NCBI GenBank assembly: GCA_003049485.1
Contig: PYST01000132.1
Coordinates: 35,179-99,178 of the forward strand
Length of the DNA stretch: 64,000 nt
Direction of reading: 5' to 3'
Origin: Ophioceras dolichostomum
Taxonomy: Eukaryota; Ascomycota; Sordariomycetes; Magnaporthales; Ophioceraceae
A program made the translations under genes and the position numbers. The notes under the pieces were generated by a model. It had not been told where the DNA came from. It saw only the letters and a list, made by a program, of their open reading frames with translations, and ran no database searches. This document shows positions 22,387-32,765 of the stretch, in pieces (the stretch's first letter is position 1; each line of letters opens with the position of its first letter).

Positions 22387-23148
22387 ATGCGACCGACCCA
22401 GATTCTTCGGAGCGGCGGCGTTGACGCCCCGCTAGGCCAGCACAACAGGTAAGAGAACGCGATTTGTCCCGAGCTATTGAAAGAGGATCGATCGATGATG
22501 CGGTCTTTTGCGGCCTTCTCGTCCTCTCCGACAATGAGCCTACCCTTTAGCTGTTCTCTCAGACATTCCCGCTAATACTTTACTCTTAGGTACATTGGAG
22601 GCGGCTTCGGCAGCTTCGGTGAGTTCCTCATCCCTACCAGAGGTCCCCGAGCTCTGTTGTAGTCGAGTCGACATCGACCGATCTCGCGCTTCTCGATCCT
22701 GTCGACGGGATGATGCTGCGTTGGCCTCGCTGGCAACCTGTCCCACGGGCCCAGCTCTCCAAGCTGCTAGATACTAATAATCTACGACTCTGTCTTTCCC
22801 ATATTCAGGCACGGACGTCCAGAAGCAGAGGGGTATCATCACCTACGGCGTCGCGCCGAACCGCCAGAACCCTTTCGCCGGCGCCGGACACGCCGCCGTC
22901 TTCAACACATGGCGGCGGTTCCGCAACCAGGTCCTCTACGTCCTGCCACCCTTCGTGGCCGGGTACTACCTGATGCAGTGGGCTGTTGAGAAGTATGGAA
23001 GATGCCTCTCCCCTCTCTCTCTAGCTGGGGCGTTCCAGCTCTTGTCCAGGGTCTGAGCTGGTTGTCATCGTGTGCTGACTCGAGTGAATCCAGGAACCAC
23101 TACCTTAACTCGAAGGCCGGACATGCTGAGGCTGGGGACAGCGAATAG
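22387..23148 (+). CDS. QCR8: cytochrome b-c1 complex subunit 8
   Basis: Four exons: 22387-22448, 22590-22618, 22809-22992 and 23094-23148, with introns of 140, 190 and 101 nt. The product has 109 residues. This is the small ubiquinone-binding-type subunit of respiratory complex III, located in the inner mitochondrial membrane. The conserved core runs GGGFGSFGTDVQKQRGIITY, then PNRQNPFAGAGH and FNTWRRFRNQVLYVLPPF, with one membrane segment (VLYVLPPFVAGYYLMQWAV) and the conserved NHYLNSKAGHAE end. Exon 2 is only 29 nt. Every junction restores the family sequence, so the model is firm. Confidence 0.95.
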
Positions 23149-23361
23149 AAGGCTGGACTGGACTACCTCTCAGTATGGGTTTGTAACTGGTGCTGGATTA
23201 GGGGGCATGGAACTTGAGTTGCTTCGGGAGGCGGATGTCCTCTTTTGTAGACAAGACTTGTACATTGATCTCTTATCTATCTAGACTCAAGGGTACGGGA
23301 GAAGTGAATTCAAACATCTTGCCAATTCCACACAGATCTACCCACAGACTATTTAGGAACA

Positions 23362-25086
23362 TCAACGATTTATCCTCTCTTGAACCGAGATGCAAATTGA
23401 CCAATTTTGAGTATCTCCGCGCCGCTCCCCCTCGATCTGTCTTCGGATTGCATTGACAGTCCAGCTCTCACCGCCCACCTCGACGCTTGTCGCAGTCATT
23501 GATTGCGCAGCGGCCAAGACTCTCGCTCCAATATCGCCGCGACCCAGGCGTACCGTGAAACGATGCTGTGAAGCTTCGAATATGTAATCCCAAAGCCCGT
23601 TGGGAGAATCTTGCAGCGTATCAATCCCCACGCTGATCGAACCTTGGTCTGTGGGGCGGAGCCTCGGGTCTTCCCTTACGCAGACCACGATCTTTGAAGT
23701 GTCTGGATGACGAAACAAATAAAAAACAGGCCCCCCTTGAAGTTCGTGAGCGCCTCTCTTAAAGTCGTATATCGCGTGAGGCGGATAAGTTTCCTCAGCT
23801 GAGTAACCACGCGACCGTAAGCTGATGACCGACTCGTCGTCGAAAATAGTGTAAAAACACGGATTTCGCAAAACGTGGGCGCCGCCCAGAATTAGGGGGA
23901 ACAATCCGTCCTCGTAGCCCATTCTTTGTATGTAGATCGACCTGCGTTGGAGGCCCTGTGCCCTGAGAGCCCTCTCGGTCGAAGATGATATGGTGAAGGG
24001 CCGAGTCTCGGGCATCCTCTGGTAAGTATTGCGTGTCGGAGTGACAAGAAAGAGTACGATGAGGATGCTCTGGTGATCATACATCCCCCTTATGCGGCAA
24101 TGACGGGAGCTCTCGAGGACGCCAAATACGATGCTGGGAAGGCTGCTGCACTCAATGAGAGGTAGGGAGATGCCCAATCCCCGACTGGTCATTGCAAGAG
24201 GAGACCACGAATGATTGACCTTGTCCTCGTGCTCCCCAAAGCGAGGAGGGCTCGTTGGATCAGGCGTCGCGACCCCTTGGCAACGTGCGAAGTACGCGGG
24301 TGATGGTGCGAGGAGACTGGATGAAAATTCGACAGGAGGGTCAACTCCTAAGCCCCAAGCAAGGAGTGAATCGTCTTCGGATTGCCTCAAGGCCTCCTCC
24401 TGTAGCCGGACGAAGGCTCTCTCGCCTTCTCCGTAGAGCAAAGGCATGTTAACCCCGAGGATACCGAGCAGGCAGTACGCCTCGTCCTCAACACGAGTAG
24501 TCTGCCTCGCCGCTGCCCAGCTCATCCTGGTGGCGAGTGACCGCTCAAAAATCGCGTACGAATAGGTGATGCATTCATCGTCGATCTTCGTTATCCCATG
24601 CAACTGAACTGCGAGAGACCTTTTGCTGCCGAAGAGGACCCATTTGGCATCGAAGAAGTCGACTTCTCGTGGTGCAAGAAACTCCTGCAAAGTCCAACCC
24701 CGAGTGAACCACCGGCTCCGAGGGAAGCCCGCAGGAGGCTTATTCTTTGACGTGTCAACGAGGATGTCGTCGAGAAAAGCGAAACAGATCTCCGAATTCA
24801 GGTACCATTCGAACATGGAGTTGATGGCCTCGCTTAGCTCGGCGCTGCTCGACTTGTCGATGCAGCATGTGTCGATCCAGACGTACGCAAGGTCCCTCTT
24901 GCGCGCCATAGCCATAGCTCCCTCAACCTTAGCCCACCCAGTCAGGTCCTTGAGGTTGGGGTTTCGATCGAGGTCCTGAAAAGTGACCTCCTCCTTCCCC
25001 CATGTATGTGAGAGAATAGCATACTTTGGGATGCTCCTGCCAAAGTACTCCTCGAGCCGAATCGTGTTGATGTTGAGGAGACGCAT
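23362..25086 (-). CDS. HET-domain protein (heterokaryon incompatibility family)
   Basis: Single exon, 574 residues. HET proteins occur only in filamentous fungi and can trigger cell death after fusion of genetically different hyphae; most have no proven role. The HET domain lies in about the first 220 residues with its three usual blocks: YAILSHTWG, YVWIDTCCIDK, and SRWFTRGWTLQEFLAP. It starts MRLLNINTIRLEEYFG, the standard short lead-in for this class. The C-terminal 350 residues show no WD40, NACHT or ankyrin repeats that I can see, so a partner or effector module is not identified. The reading frame is intact with no sign of repeat-induced point mutation. It ends 213 bp from the convergent QCR8 stop. 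Confidence 0.9.
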   Translation of the reverse strand: MRLLNINTIRLEEYFGRSIPKYAILSHTWGKEEVTFQDLDRNPNLKDLTGWAKVEGAMAMARKRDLAYVWIDTCCIDKSSSAELSEAINSMFEWYLNSEICFAFLDDILVDTSKNKPPAGFPRSRWFTRGWTLQEFLAPREVDFFDAKWVLFGSKRSLAVQLHGITKIDDECITYSYAIFERSLATRMSWAAARQTTRVEDEAYCLLGILGVNMPLLYGEGERAFVRLQEEALRQSEDDSLLAWGLGVDPPVEFSSSLLAPSPAYFARCQGVATPDPTSPPRFGEHEDKVNHSWSPLAMTSRGLGISLPLIECSSLPSIVFGVLESSRHCRIRGMYDHQSILIVLFLVTPTRNTYQRMPETRPFTISSSTERALRAQGLQRRSIYIQRMGYEDGLFPLILGGAHVLRNPCFYTIFDDESVISLRSRGYSAEETYPPHAIYDFKRGAHELQGGPVFYLFRHPDTSKIVVCVREDPRLRPTDQGSISVGIDTLQDSPNGLWDYIFEASQHRFTVRLGRGDIGARVLAAAQSMTATSVEVGGESWTVNAIRRQIEGERRGDTQNWSICISVQERINR

Positions 25087-25416
25087 CGTGGTCGGAGGCG
25101 AGCGGCCTTCGAGCCTGCTCTATTCGTTCCAGACGGAATCTCTTCTAGATATGACGGGTATGACAAGGACGAAATTGTCACGAAACCAGCTGGGCACACC
25201 GTCGAGCGTTTGGGCGAAGCTGGTATGGGGGAAAGATGTTACACTCTGCAAGTGGCTCTTGGTTGAAGGAGAGAATGGAGAGCCGGAGGGGGAAAAGTCG
25301 GGCGAGGCTGGCGTCTATTTGTTCTCGCGGGGGCTGAGGTGGGCCGGGTGTGGTGGGGGAGGGCGCCGGGCTGAACCTGAGATCACCTAATCTGAGTAAC
25401 CATACCATTTATTGAA
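25087..25416 (-). promoter_or_regulatory. HET gene promoter / FOL3 3' end
   Basis: 330-bp spacer between two genes on the minus strand: the 3' end of the folate gene and the start of the HET gene. G/A-rich on the plus strand near 25250-25375 (CT-rich in the transcribed direction), as expected for a leader. No separate gene is seen. Confidence 0.45.
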
Positions 25417-26640
25417 TCATCCACGAAGACGGCGAAGTGTGTCTGATACCAGATAAAGACTACCAGCGATAACAATTGGCCCGCCATCGGCTTCAACAGC
25501 AGCCCACTGCAGCGCCGCCTGCAAGTCCTGGCCACCATCATGGCGATACTGTTCGACTACTCCGGCGGCCGCTGATAACTTAAGGATCCTAGCCGGATCC
25601 TCGGCCGCAACCCAAGGCATCCCGTCGACAGGCCCGAAGCGCACAGCCGCAACTCTATCCTGAGGCAGCAGCAGGAGACTCATCATTCCCGTGATGTCTT
25701 TACCGGCAGATGCTGCAAGAACCCAAGTAACCGAACAGCTGCCCCGACGAAGATGTTTTTGGACGTACGCGGCGAGAGCCTCAGCTGATTGCACATTGTG
25801 CGCGCCGTCCAGGAGAGCCTCCTGACGTCGGTGACAAATCTTGCTTATGTCGACCATTTGCAGCCTTCCAGGCCACTGGACCTGCTTGACGGCAGGGAGG
25901 AGTTTGATCAGAGCTGATGGGGCCTGCGAGGGGCAGGCGAGCTGGAAAGCAGCATGAGCGCAGGCCAAGTTTTGGATCTGGTGAGGCTCAAAGCCCTGCT
26001 GGGACAATTCTTCCTTGAGTTCACCTGGGGTGGAAGGGAGCACAAGGTCTGCTCCTATCTCGTTTGCGTGTTGGCGAATGGCTTCCAGGACCGAAGGATG
26101 GTTGCTACTGTCGGCGACGCATGGCACACCATGCCTCATGATTCCGGCCTTGTGTAGGGCAATCTCTTCGAGAGTGTCTCCTAGGAACGACTGGTGGTCC
26201 ATGCCGATCTTGGATATAACGGTGACTGCCTTCTCATCCAGTATGTTGGTGGCGTCTAGTCGACCGCCGAGTCCGACTTCGACGACACCATACTGCACTC
26301 GCTCACGGTGGAAGACCTCGAAAGCAGTGGCGGTGAGGAGCTCGAACTGGGTGGCCCGGATCTGACCGTCACGGTTTCTGCGGCGCACGACGTCCTCCGA
26401 GGCCCGGAAAAGAGGCTCTGCCACGGGCTTCTCGTTGACGGTAATGCAGTCCCAGCGGTCGATGATGTGTGGGGATGTGAACCTGGCGACGGACATGCCG
26501 CTGGCATGGAGCATGGCCGAGAGGTAGGCGCATATCGACCCTTTACCGTTGGTTCCGGCGACGTGAATGGCATTCCAGCGCCGGGGCGTGTGTTGGACGA
26601 GACGGCCGATCCGGGCTAGGCCGAGATCGATCATGGTCAT
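25417..26640 (-). CDS. FOL3: dihydrofolate synthetase (FPGS/folC family)
   Basis: Single exon, 407 residues. Adds glutamate to dihydropteroate to form dihydrofolate, the step before dihydrofolate reductase in folate synthesis. Mur-ligase fold: P-loop AGTNGKGS (residues 28-35), omega-loop FTSPHIIDRWDCI, FELLTATAFEVF, VEVGLGGRLDATN, and the carbamylated-lysine-type segment KIGMDHQSFLGDTLEEIALHKAGI split over the fold (the motif itself is seen, its chemistry is from the family). The C-terminal domain starts near WPGRLQ and has LDGAHN. Length is near that of yeast Fol3 rather than the longer folylpolyglutamate synthase Met7, so FOL3 is preferred. The start MTMIDLGL matches the family's first helix; a few upstream residues could be missing. 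Confidence 0.88.
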   Translation of the reverse strand: MTMIDLGLARIGRLVQHTPRRWNAIHVAGTNGKGSICAYLSAMLHASGMSVARFTSPHIIDRWDCITVNEKPVAEPLFRASEDVVRRRNRDGQIRATQFELLTATAFEVFHRERVQYGVVEVGLGGRLDATNILDEKAVTVISKIGMDHQSFLGDTLEEIALHKAGIMRHGVPCVADSSNHPSVLEAIRQHANEIGADLVLPSTPGELKEELSQQGFEPHQIQNLACAHAAFQLACPSQAPSALIKLLPAVKQVQWPGRLQMVDISKICHRRQEALLDGAHNVQSAEALAAYVQKHLRRGSCSVTWVLAASAGKDITGMMSLLLLPQDRVAAVRFGPVDGMPWVAAEDPARILKLSAAAGVVEQYRHDGGQDLQAALQWAAVEADGGPIVIAGSLYLVSDTLRRLRG

Positions 26641-27984
26641 GTGAACGTCGACTCGGCGTGACGCTTTGTGCGGGTATCATGATCCTTCTTCGGCAATCCA
26701 CGGAGCCGTTCTTGCGGGCAAATAGCGTAGCGTTCGGAGCGACATGGGCTCCTCAACCCTCGTTTGTGCAGACTTGATTTGTTCTCGCGAGAAACGTGCT
26801 GCAAGTGATACATCGGAAGGGCAAGGTAAAATCGCACGACTCCTCTGTGTGGTGCAGGATTTTGGCGGGGTCTCAGCGCTTTAGCGGCCTGGCCCAACAC
26901 GATTACGGGACCAGGGGGGCCTAGCAAGTGCCTGCAAGGTGCCACGTGAAGATCAGACTGGCCAGCGAGTCCCAGTCAGTGCGCAAGCCGACTCTGGACT
27001 GGGAGAAGTTGACATGTACCAGCAAAGAAGAGACCGAGCTCGGAGAGATGGCAATAATAAACGCCTCGGATTCTGTAACGTGACTAGTGAAATAGGCGCC
27101 CAAAATATTCCGTATAGTGGTGCTAGTGAATAATAGCATGAATCTGTCGGTTCAGGGGATGAAATCTGTCCCCTCCGAGATTCAAGAGTCAAGACGACAG
27201 GTGGTCAGGTTCTTCTGGAAGGACGCGAAAGATCTGTACGAAATCATAGGGATTAGCGGCTTGCTGCAGCCCACTCGCTGCTGGTTGCACTTGATCCAGT
27301 CAATTGCAGCAGTATTGCAGCAGTATCCATCCACTATTCCACTCTGCTCTGCCGTGCCCTGTACCCCAGGCCGAGGTTGACGACATCATTCCCGATTGAG
27401 ACGAGGGAGATTCAGCATTGGGATCTCTGCCCCAACAACTTCCGCGGGAGGTGTTCCGTCCCTAGTATTGACGGAATACCGTTGACTTATCGACTCCCCC
27501 GACCAACCTGGTACCCTACCTTACCCAACGCAAAACCACACATCAGCCGGCCCATCCCGCCGAGTCACTCGCTTCCCCTCCCGATTTTAAAACACCACAT
27601 CATCATCATCGAATTCATTCGGGCAGCTGGCACGCGAACCCTCCGTACAGGGCGTTCTGGGCCTCGTGAGACGTGCGCTGCTGCAAGAAACAACGCGACT
27701 CTGGTCGTCGGCCTGCGACAAGAGGAGCCCAGCGGCGGCGTCAGCAAGTCAGCAAAGCAAGCGATGGGAGCTTTGCACTTTGCGCGCCTGAATTTGATCG
27801 CCGAGATTAGCGCCACATAACAGACCCCCTCGAAAAAAACACACATCCCGCGTGTTTGCGCACACACTTTTTTTTTCATCCTAGGGTTTTGCGACCGCCC
27901 CCTTATTTTGCTCTCTTCGACGCTGGCTCCCGGACGAACAACGAGCTTCATGGCTGGCCAGAGGTCGCTGAGGTCCACGGAACG
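26641..27984. promoter_or_regulatory. divergent promoter region, FOL3-NEM1
   Basis: Lies between divergent FOL3 and NEM1 genes. CAACAACTTCC and CT-rich sequence before 27985 look leader-like, and a run of T follows at 27867-27877. The NEM1 frame is open upstream to 27856 (an extra 43 codons), but that segment is not protein-like. Confidence 0.4.
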
Positions 27985-29850
27985 ATGAACTCGCTGAACA
28001 TCATATCCGCCAGAGTCTCCCCTTCAGCCAGCCCCGTTCCTTCACGCTCCAATTCTCTCAGCACTATTGGCTTGGCCGCTGTCGCCTCAGTAGCCGAAGC
28101 CGGGGTGGACGAGGGTGTCGACGCCGTTCGCGACGAGGAAGACGATGCGCGTGTCCTCCAACAAGCAGAGAAGCTGACGGCCGAACCCGAAGACGAGTAC
28201 CGCCCCGAGCTGCCACCATCATCACCACCATTACCACAATCCCACCACGCGCAGCATCACCTACAGCGGAACGAACACGCCGCACTACCCGCTTCCCTCG
28301 CCTCACCCACTGCCGCAGCCGGTCCCTCCGACGGATACGACGAAACCTCGCCGCTGTTATCGCCCAGCGAGCCACCTTTAAAGGAGATGGGGGTGCGATC
28401 CTCCGGGTGGCACCAGATCTCGCGCCGCCTCGCAAGCTCCGTCATCAACTCCCTGCGATGGGTGCTGACGACTTTTGTTGCAACCCCGGGCTACTACCTG
28501 ATCGCCTGGCTCTACGATGAGAATGGGGTATTTGCACCCTTCGTCCAGCTACGGAGGATGTTCGGCGGACGCCGTGCCTGTGGAAGCAAATTGGTTGTGG
28601 ACTATCATGGGGACGGCGCGGACGATATTGGCGAGAAATACGGCCAGCAAGGCTTGTCTGTATCCTCGGTCTCCACACCGTCCGGCCTGACGTCCACGTC
28701 CGAATCCGAATCGGAGCTCGACGTGAAGGGCCAGAACGGCGATGGTCTTCATGGCGCGGGCGGCAACAGCAAGAGCACAAGTCGCCACTCGAGGTCAAAA
28801 TCCCTCTCCCCATCCGATGATGCTGGCACAGCAAGGCGGTCGATCCGCATCAAGCTCCACAGCGAAGACGCCGGAGGCAGGCCGAGGAAGCATCGCAAGG
28901 CGCAGTCCGCCAGCGCCGCCGCCTCTTCGGCCAGCGTCGTCGGCTCGGCCGGCGGCGGCGGCGGCGGCCTCAGGAGCAGCGACATCTCGGCGCAGCTCAA
29001 GTCGCCGACGTCGCCGGCGGGCGCCCTGACCAAGTACCCCAAGACGCCGGCCCCGCCGCGGCCGCTGATCCCGCGGCGGCAGCCGTCGTACATCAACATG
29101 GAGCCCACGGACCGGGCGCACCAGAAGACGCTGATCCTGGACCTGGACGAGACGCTGATCCACAGCATGTCCAAGGGCGGGCGCATGGGCTCGGGCCACA
29201 TGGTGGAGGTGCGGCTCAACACCACCTACGTCGGCGTGGGCGGGCAGGCGAGCATCGGCCCGCAGCACCCGATCCTGTACTACGTGCACAAGCGGCCGCA
29301 CTGCGACCACTTCCTGCGCCGGGTGTGCAAGTGGTACAACCTCGTGGTCTTCACCGCCTCGGTGCAGGAGTACGCCGACCCGGTCATCGACTGGCTCGAG
29401 TCCGAGAGGAAGTTCTTCTCGGCGAGGTTCTACCGCCAGCACTGCACCGTCCGCCACGGGGCCTACATCAAGGACCTGAGCTCCGTCGAGCCAGACCTGA
29501 GCAAGGTCGTCATTTTGGATAATAGCCCGCTGAGCTATCTGTTCCACCCAGGTACGATATATTACATATACCTAACTACGATGAGAAATGTCTTGAATCT
29601 CATCGGAGCCTCGTCGTCGTTTGGCTACCTGCTGGTCGGGCGAGTGTGTGCGTGCGTGCATGAGGCTAATCACAGAGATACTATTCAAAAATACATAGAT
29701 AACGCGATCCCAATACAAGGCTGGATCACCGACCCCACCGACAACGACCTCCTTCACCTCGTCCCTTTCCTTGAGGGCCTTCAGTATGTTTCCGACGTTC
29801 GAGCTCTTCTTGCATTGCGGGGCGGGGAAGATGGGCAGCATATGGCATGA
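27985..29850 (+). CDS. NEM1: Nem1-type nuclear envelope/ER phosphatase (HAD, FCP1-like)
   Basis: Two exons, 27985-29551 and 29699-29850, giving 572 residues. With Spo7, Nem1 dephosphorylates the lipin Pah1 at the nuclear envelope/ER and so sets the balance of membrane and storage lipid synthesis. A disordered N-terminus leads to a hydrophobic region near residues 155-195 (RWVLTTFVATPGYYLIAW), a probable membrane anchor. A Ser/Arg-rich linker follows, then the FCP1-like domain with the nucleophile motif DLDETLIHS (D386, D388), VHKRPHCDHFL, VVFTASVQEYADPVIDWL and VVILDNSPLSYLFHP. The junction restores FHPDNAIPIQGW. The 147-nt intron is a multiple of three and free of in-frame stops, so its retention would insert 49 residues in the catalytic domain. 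The start at 27985 was chosen because upstream codons are not protein-like. Confidence 0.92.
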   Translation: MNSLNIISARVSPSASPVPSRSNSLSTIGLAAVASVAEAGVDEGVDAVRDEEDDARVLQQAEKLTAEPEDEYRPELPPSSPPLPQSHHAQHHLQRNEHAALPASLASPTAAAGPSDGYDETSPLLSPSEPPLKEMGVRSSGWHQISRRLASSVINSLRWVLTTFVATPGYYLIAWLYDENGVFAPFVQLRRMFGGRRACGSKLVVDYHGDGADDIGEKYGQQGLSVSSVSTPSGLTSTSESESELDVKGQNGDGLHGAGGNSKSTSRHSRSKSLSPSDDAGTARRSIRIKLHSEDAGGRPRKHRKAQSASAAASSASVVGSAGGGGGGLRSSDISAQLKSPTSPAGALTKYPKTPAPPRPLIPRRQPSYINMEPTDRAHQKTLILDLDETLIHSMSKGGRMGSGHMVEVRLNTTYVGVGGQASIGPQHPILYYVHKRPHCDHFLRRVCKWYNLVVFTASVQEYADPVIDWLESERKFFSARFYRQHCTVRHGAYIKDLSSVEPDLSKVVILDNSPLSYLFHPGTIYYIYLTTMRNVLNLIGASSSFGYLLVGRVCACVHEANHRDTIQKYIDNAIPIQGWITDPTDNDLLHLVPFLEGLQYVSDVRALLALRGGEDGQHMA

Positions 29851-31197
29851 CCTGGATTCCGTCTAAGATATGAGGATGGACCACCCCCCCTTTCCTTCTT
29901 TTTTTCAAAACATAGCATATTCCTATCCTCGGGTCCATTTTTTATTATTCCTTCCCTTTCATATTTTCCTTTCGGTTGTGTATTTCAGTCCTGTCCTAAT
30001 CACTCACCGGTTTTTCGTCAAGTCTCTTATATCTCTCCCCCTCTCTTTCTCTCATCATTTCTCTCCTATTCTTCTCCCGTGTCTCTCTCATATATGGATT
30101 TAGTTATTTTCTCTCTCATTGTCTCTTGTGTTAGGCTGGGTAAGGGGCCGGCGGGCGGGCTAGGACAGCAAGGATGGAGGGTTGGTGGACAGAAGGGAAA
30201 TTTCGGGTCTGGCTGGGCGTCGGGTATTCGACGACGCCCACTGCCATATATGCATCCTAGGATGATGGACCGTCATACGTGGGTCGGGAGGAACAGGGTT
30301 GGAAGGTGAAGGTTGGGATAGGGTGAAGGAGGGCGTAGAGGACGGCGGCTCCCTATTAACGGGACCCCCGGGAGTCTAGACGAATGAATGTGTATTGGTA
30401 AACGCAGCGGAGGGTCGCCATACGGGCAAGCAGGCAGCGGATGAGTGTAGATATTGAGTCGCTCTGATCTGATATGTAGAAAGTTTGGCTGGCATCGGCA
30501 CGTCCTCTTTCACACCATTATTATACAGCCCCGTCTAACGTGAGTGAGCCGGCGAGTTAGGTCTTCTGCGAGCATGAGCTTCCAAGTTCCAGGCTCCTAG
30601 GCTCAAGGTACCTGAGTTTGAGTGCGAAAGAGAGGCGTGGGGAGCGCTTGGCAAATCTTCTCGTGGTTGTTAGCTTGCACCCTTTCTTTGCTGGCTTCCT
30701 GGCTTGGCCGTGTCCGTCGGGTCTGGTATCACCAGCCCAAGAACCATTGGTGCCCCACAATTTCCCACCAAGCTGATCCCTGTCCCCCGCTCCCGCCACC
30801 CAGAAAAGCCGACAGGGTGGTGACATCATCACACAGGTGACGAAAGAGGAGCAAAACATCCGCCCAAACCCCTTTGATCGCTCGCCCATTGCCTCATCGA
30901 CCCGCATTGAGCCGTAGCGCAGGGCAGTAGCAGAGCTTGCAGAGGTAGGTCGGTAGCCGCTGAAGACACGAGCTTGGATTTTGGTGCGATGTTCCTGGTC
31001 AAACTGGTCGTCCCGTGTGTAGCCACTCTTTCGTTACTGTGTGAGGTCGTGCGTACATAAAAGGGCTACATTCGCCCAGTTCTCTCCAAGCCGTTTTTCA
31101 AAGCTTGCACAACTTCATCTCTCTGGCCAAGGCTAAGGAACTCGTGAACGACTTACTCTTATCTCCCTACGAATTCAAACGAGCAATCATCTCCATT
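29851..31197. other. intergenic region: NEM1 3' end and next promoter
   Basis: CT-rich sequence just after the NEM1 stop (29880-30130) is probably its 3' untranslated region; the remainder should contain the promoter of the small membrane-protein gene. No other coding sequence is supported. Confidence 0.45.
31056..31064 (+). promoter_or_regulatory. TATA-like element
   Basis: CATAAAAGG lies about 135 bp upstream of the ATG at 31198 and is followed by a CT-rich leader (GTTCTCTCC). The position fits a TATA box of the small membrane-protein gene; this rests on sequence resemblance only. Confidence 0.4.
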
Positions 31198-32141
31198 ATG
31201 TCTCTGCATAGTAAGATCCCTCCCGCGCTAGTTGTTCAGCGCAATTGGGCCTGCCACCTCGTCGTCGAACGGCCGTTGAAGCTTTAGCCAGCACTGTGTT
31301 GGGTGGTGATGTTTGGGGGTTTGGAGTATCCATACTGCTCGATCTCTAGGCTCATAGTCTTGCAATGAACCAACTGGGTGATGGATCATGGCACCATCAG
31401 GAGGGCTTCCAACGTAGCCAGGACCTCAGCTAACCATCCCATCCACAGACCTTCCCCCCGTCAAGCCCTCGGCTATCGCCCTAGGCACCATCTTCAACCA
31501 TGCCACCGAGCTCGTAGGTGAGTACACTCCGCAACCCGCTGACTATCCCATCCTGTCTACCGTTGAGACAGACCACTCCATCAGCGCTAGGAACTGACCT
31601 TTCGTCCACGCAGTCCTCACCCCGATCTTCGGCGCGACCTACCAACGTGCTAAGGCGTCCAACTCCAAGGAGGAGTTCATCCGCTCGAAGGAGGCTTCGT
31701 CTGCCGCCGTCGCCTGGGGCACGTCGTTCGTGGGCTCCGCCCTGCAGAGCTACGGCGTCGGCGCCCTAATCAACGCCACCGGCACCCTCAGCTACAAGGG
31801 CGCCTCGTATCTCGGCGCTCTCATCTTCATGGCTACCTCGGCCCCTACCGTACGTTTGCTCTCCTCTCCCATCTCCTACCTCCTCATTTACCTACCTAGC
31901 CCTGTTTCTGGGGAATCAGGACCACTCTATATTTGGTATGCCGCCAAAGCCTCGCCGAGGTAGTCAGTGGATCCTGGCTAACATAGAACCGTTTACCGCA
32001 ATGTAGTACATCAACCAAATCTTCCTTGAGAAGCGGCCGCTCGAGACCGTCGGCGTCAGCGTCGTCGCCAAGGCTTTGGAGACCGTCGGCCTAGCGTGTG
32101 TGCTCACCTGGTGGGGCACCCGGACCAACCCGTTCGACTAA
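31198..32141 (+). CDS. small four-helix membrane protein (DUF1761-like)
   Basis: Four exons: 31198-31210 (only 13 nt), 31449-31517, 31614-31849 and 32007-32141; the introns are 238, 96 and 157 nt. The product has 150 residues. It has four hydrophobic segments (about residues 12-33, 58-82, 90-108 and 122-140) separated by short polar loops, with KEEFIRSKEA after the first. It ends TRTNPFD. The helix layout and the repeated Gly/Ala helices fit DUF1761, an integral membrane family of unknown function; I recognise the resemblance but could not check it. Phases agree at all junctions (1, 1, 0), which supports the model including the tiny first exon. The membrane in which it resides is unknown. Confidence 0.8.
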
Positions 32142-32765
32142 AGAGGCTGTGGTGTTTTCTCATGGATGATGGGGGTTGAGGGGTTTTCCTATCCGGCAGG
32201 AGGGAGCACGATGGGGATTGCTCATGGGTGGATAGAAGAGAACTGGGCTGCCCGTCCTGGCTTTCCAGGGAGAATGATTTCTCTGCCTTGTAATGCTATT
32301 GCCAAGAGGCTGTCTTCCCTTCGGAGTCACTTCCTCGTTAGCCCTACTTTTCAAGAAGACATAGTATTGAACGTACCGTCGGGAAACCCGGCCTCCCCCG
32401 TAACGTGACTGCGCGCGAGGTGACCATACCTTCGCTATTTCGGTGAGCGTATCTCTTACGCGTGCCTGTGACGGTAGAGGGGACTTTGGTACCAACGTCT
32501 TCAGAATATCGAATCTCAAGTTGCATTTCTCGTCCATGTCCCGTATGTGAAGAACCTAACACTCCTAAACGCCGACATTTAGACAGAGGTGAAAAAATGT
32601 CCACAGAAGAAAGCTACTTTTTGGGGTATCCCTTCACATTATCCTCCCCTTCCCCAAGGATGACAGATCAATCATGACCAGGACAACAAGACTGCAACGG
32701 GCAGACAGAGACCAATGATCCATTCCTGTGACTTCCCCCGCACCCTCCCAGCGGCACCTACTGAA
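32142..32765. other. convergent intergenic region
   Basis: Spacer between the 3' ends of the small membrane-protein gene and NHP2. Nothing recognisable is seen in either strand. Confidence 0.5.
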
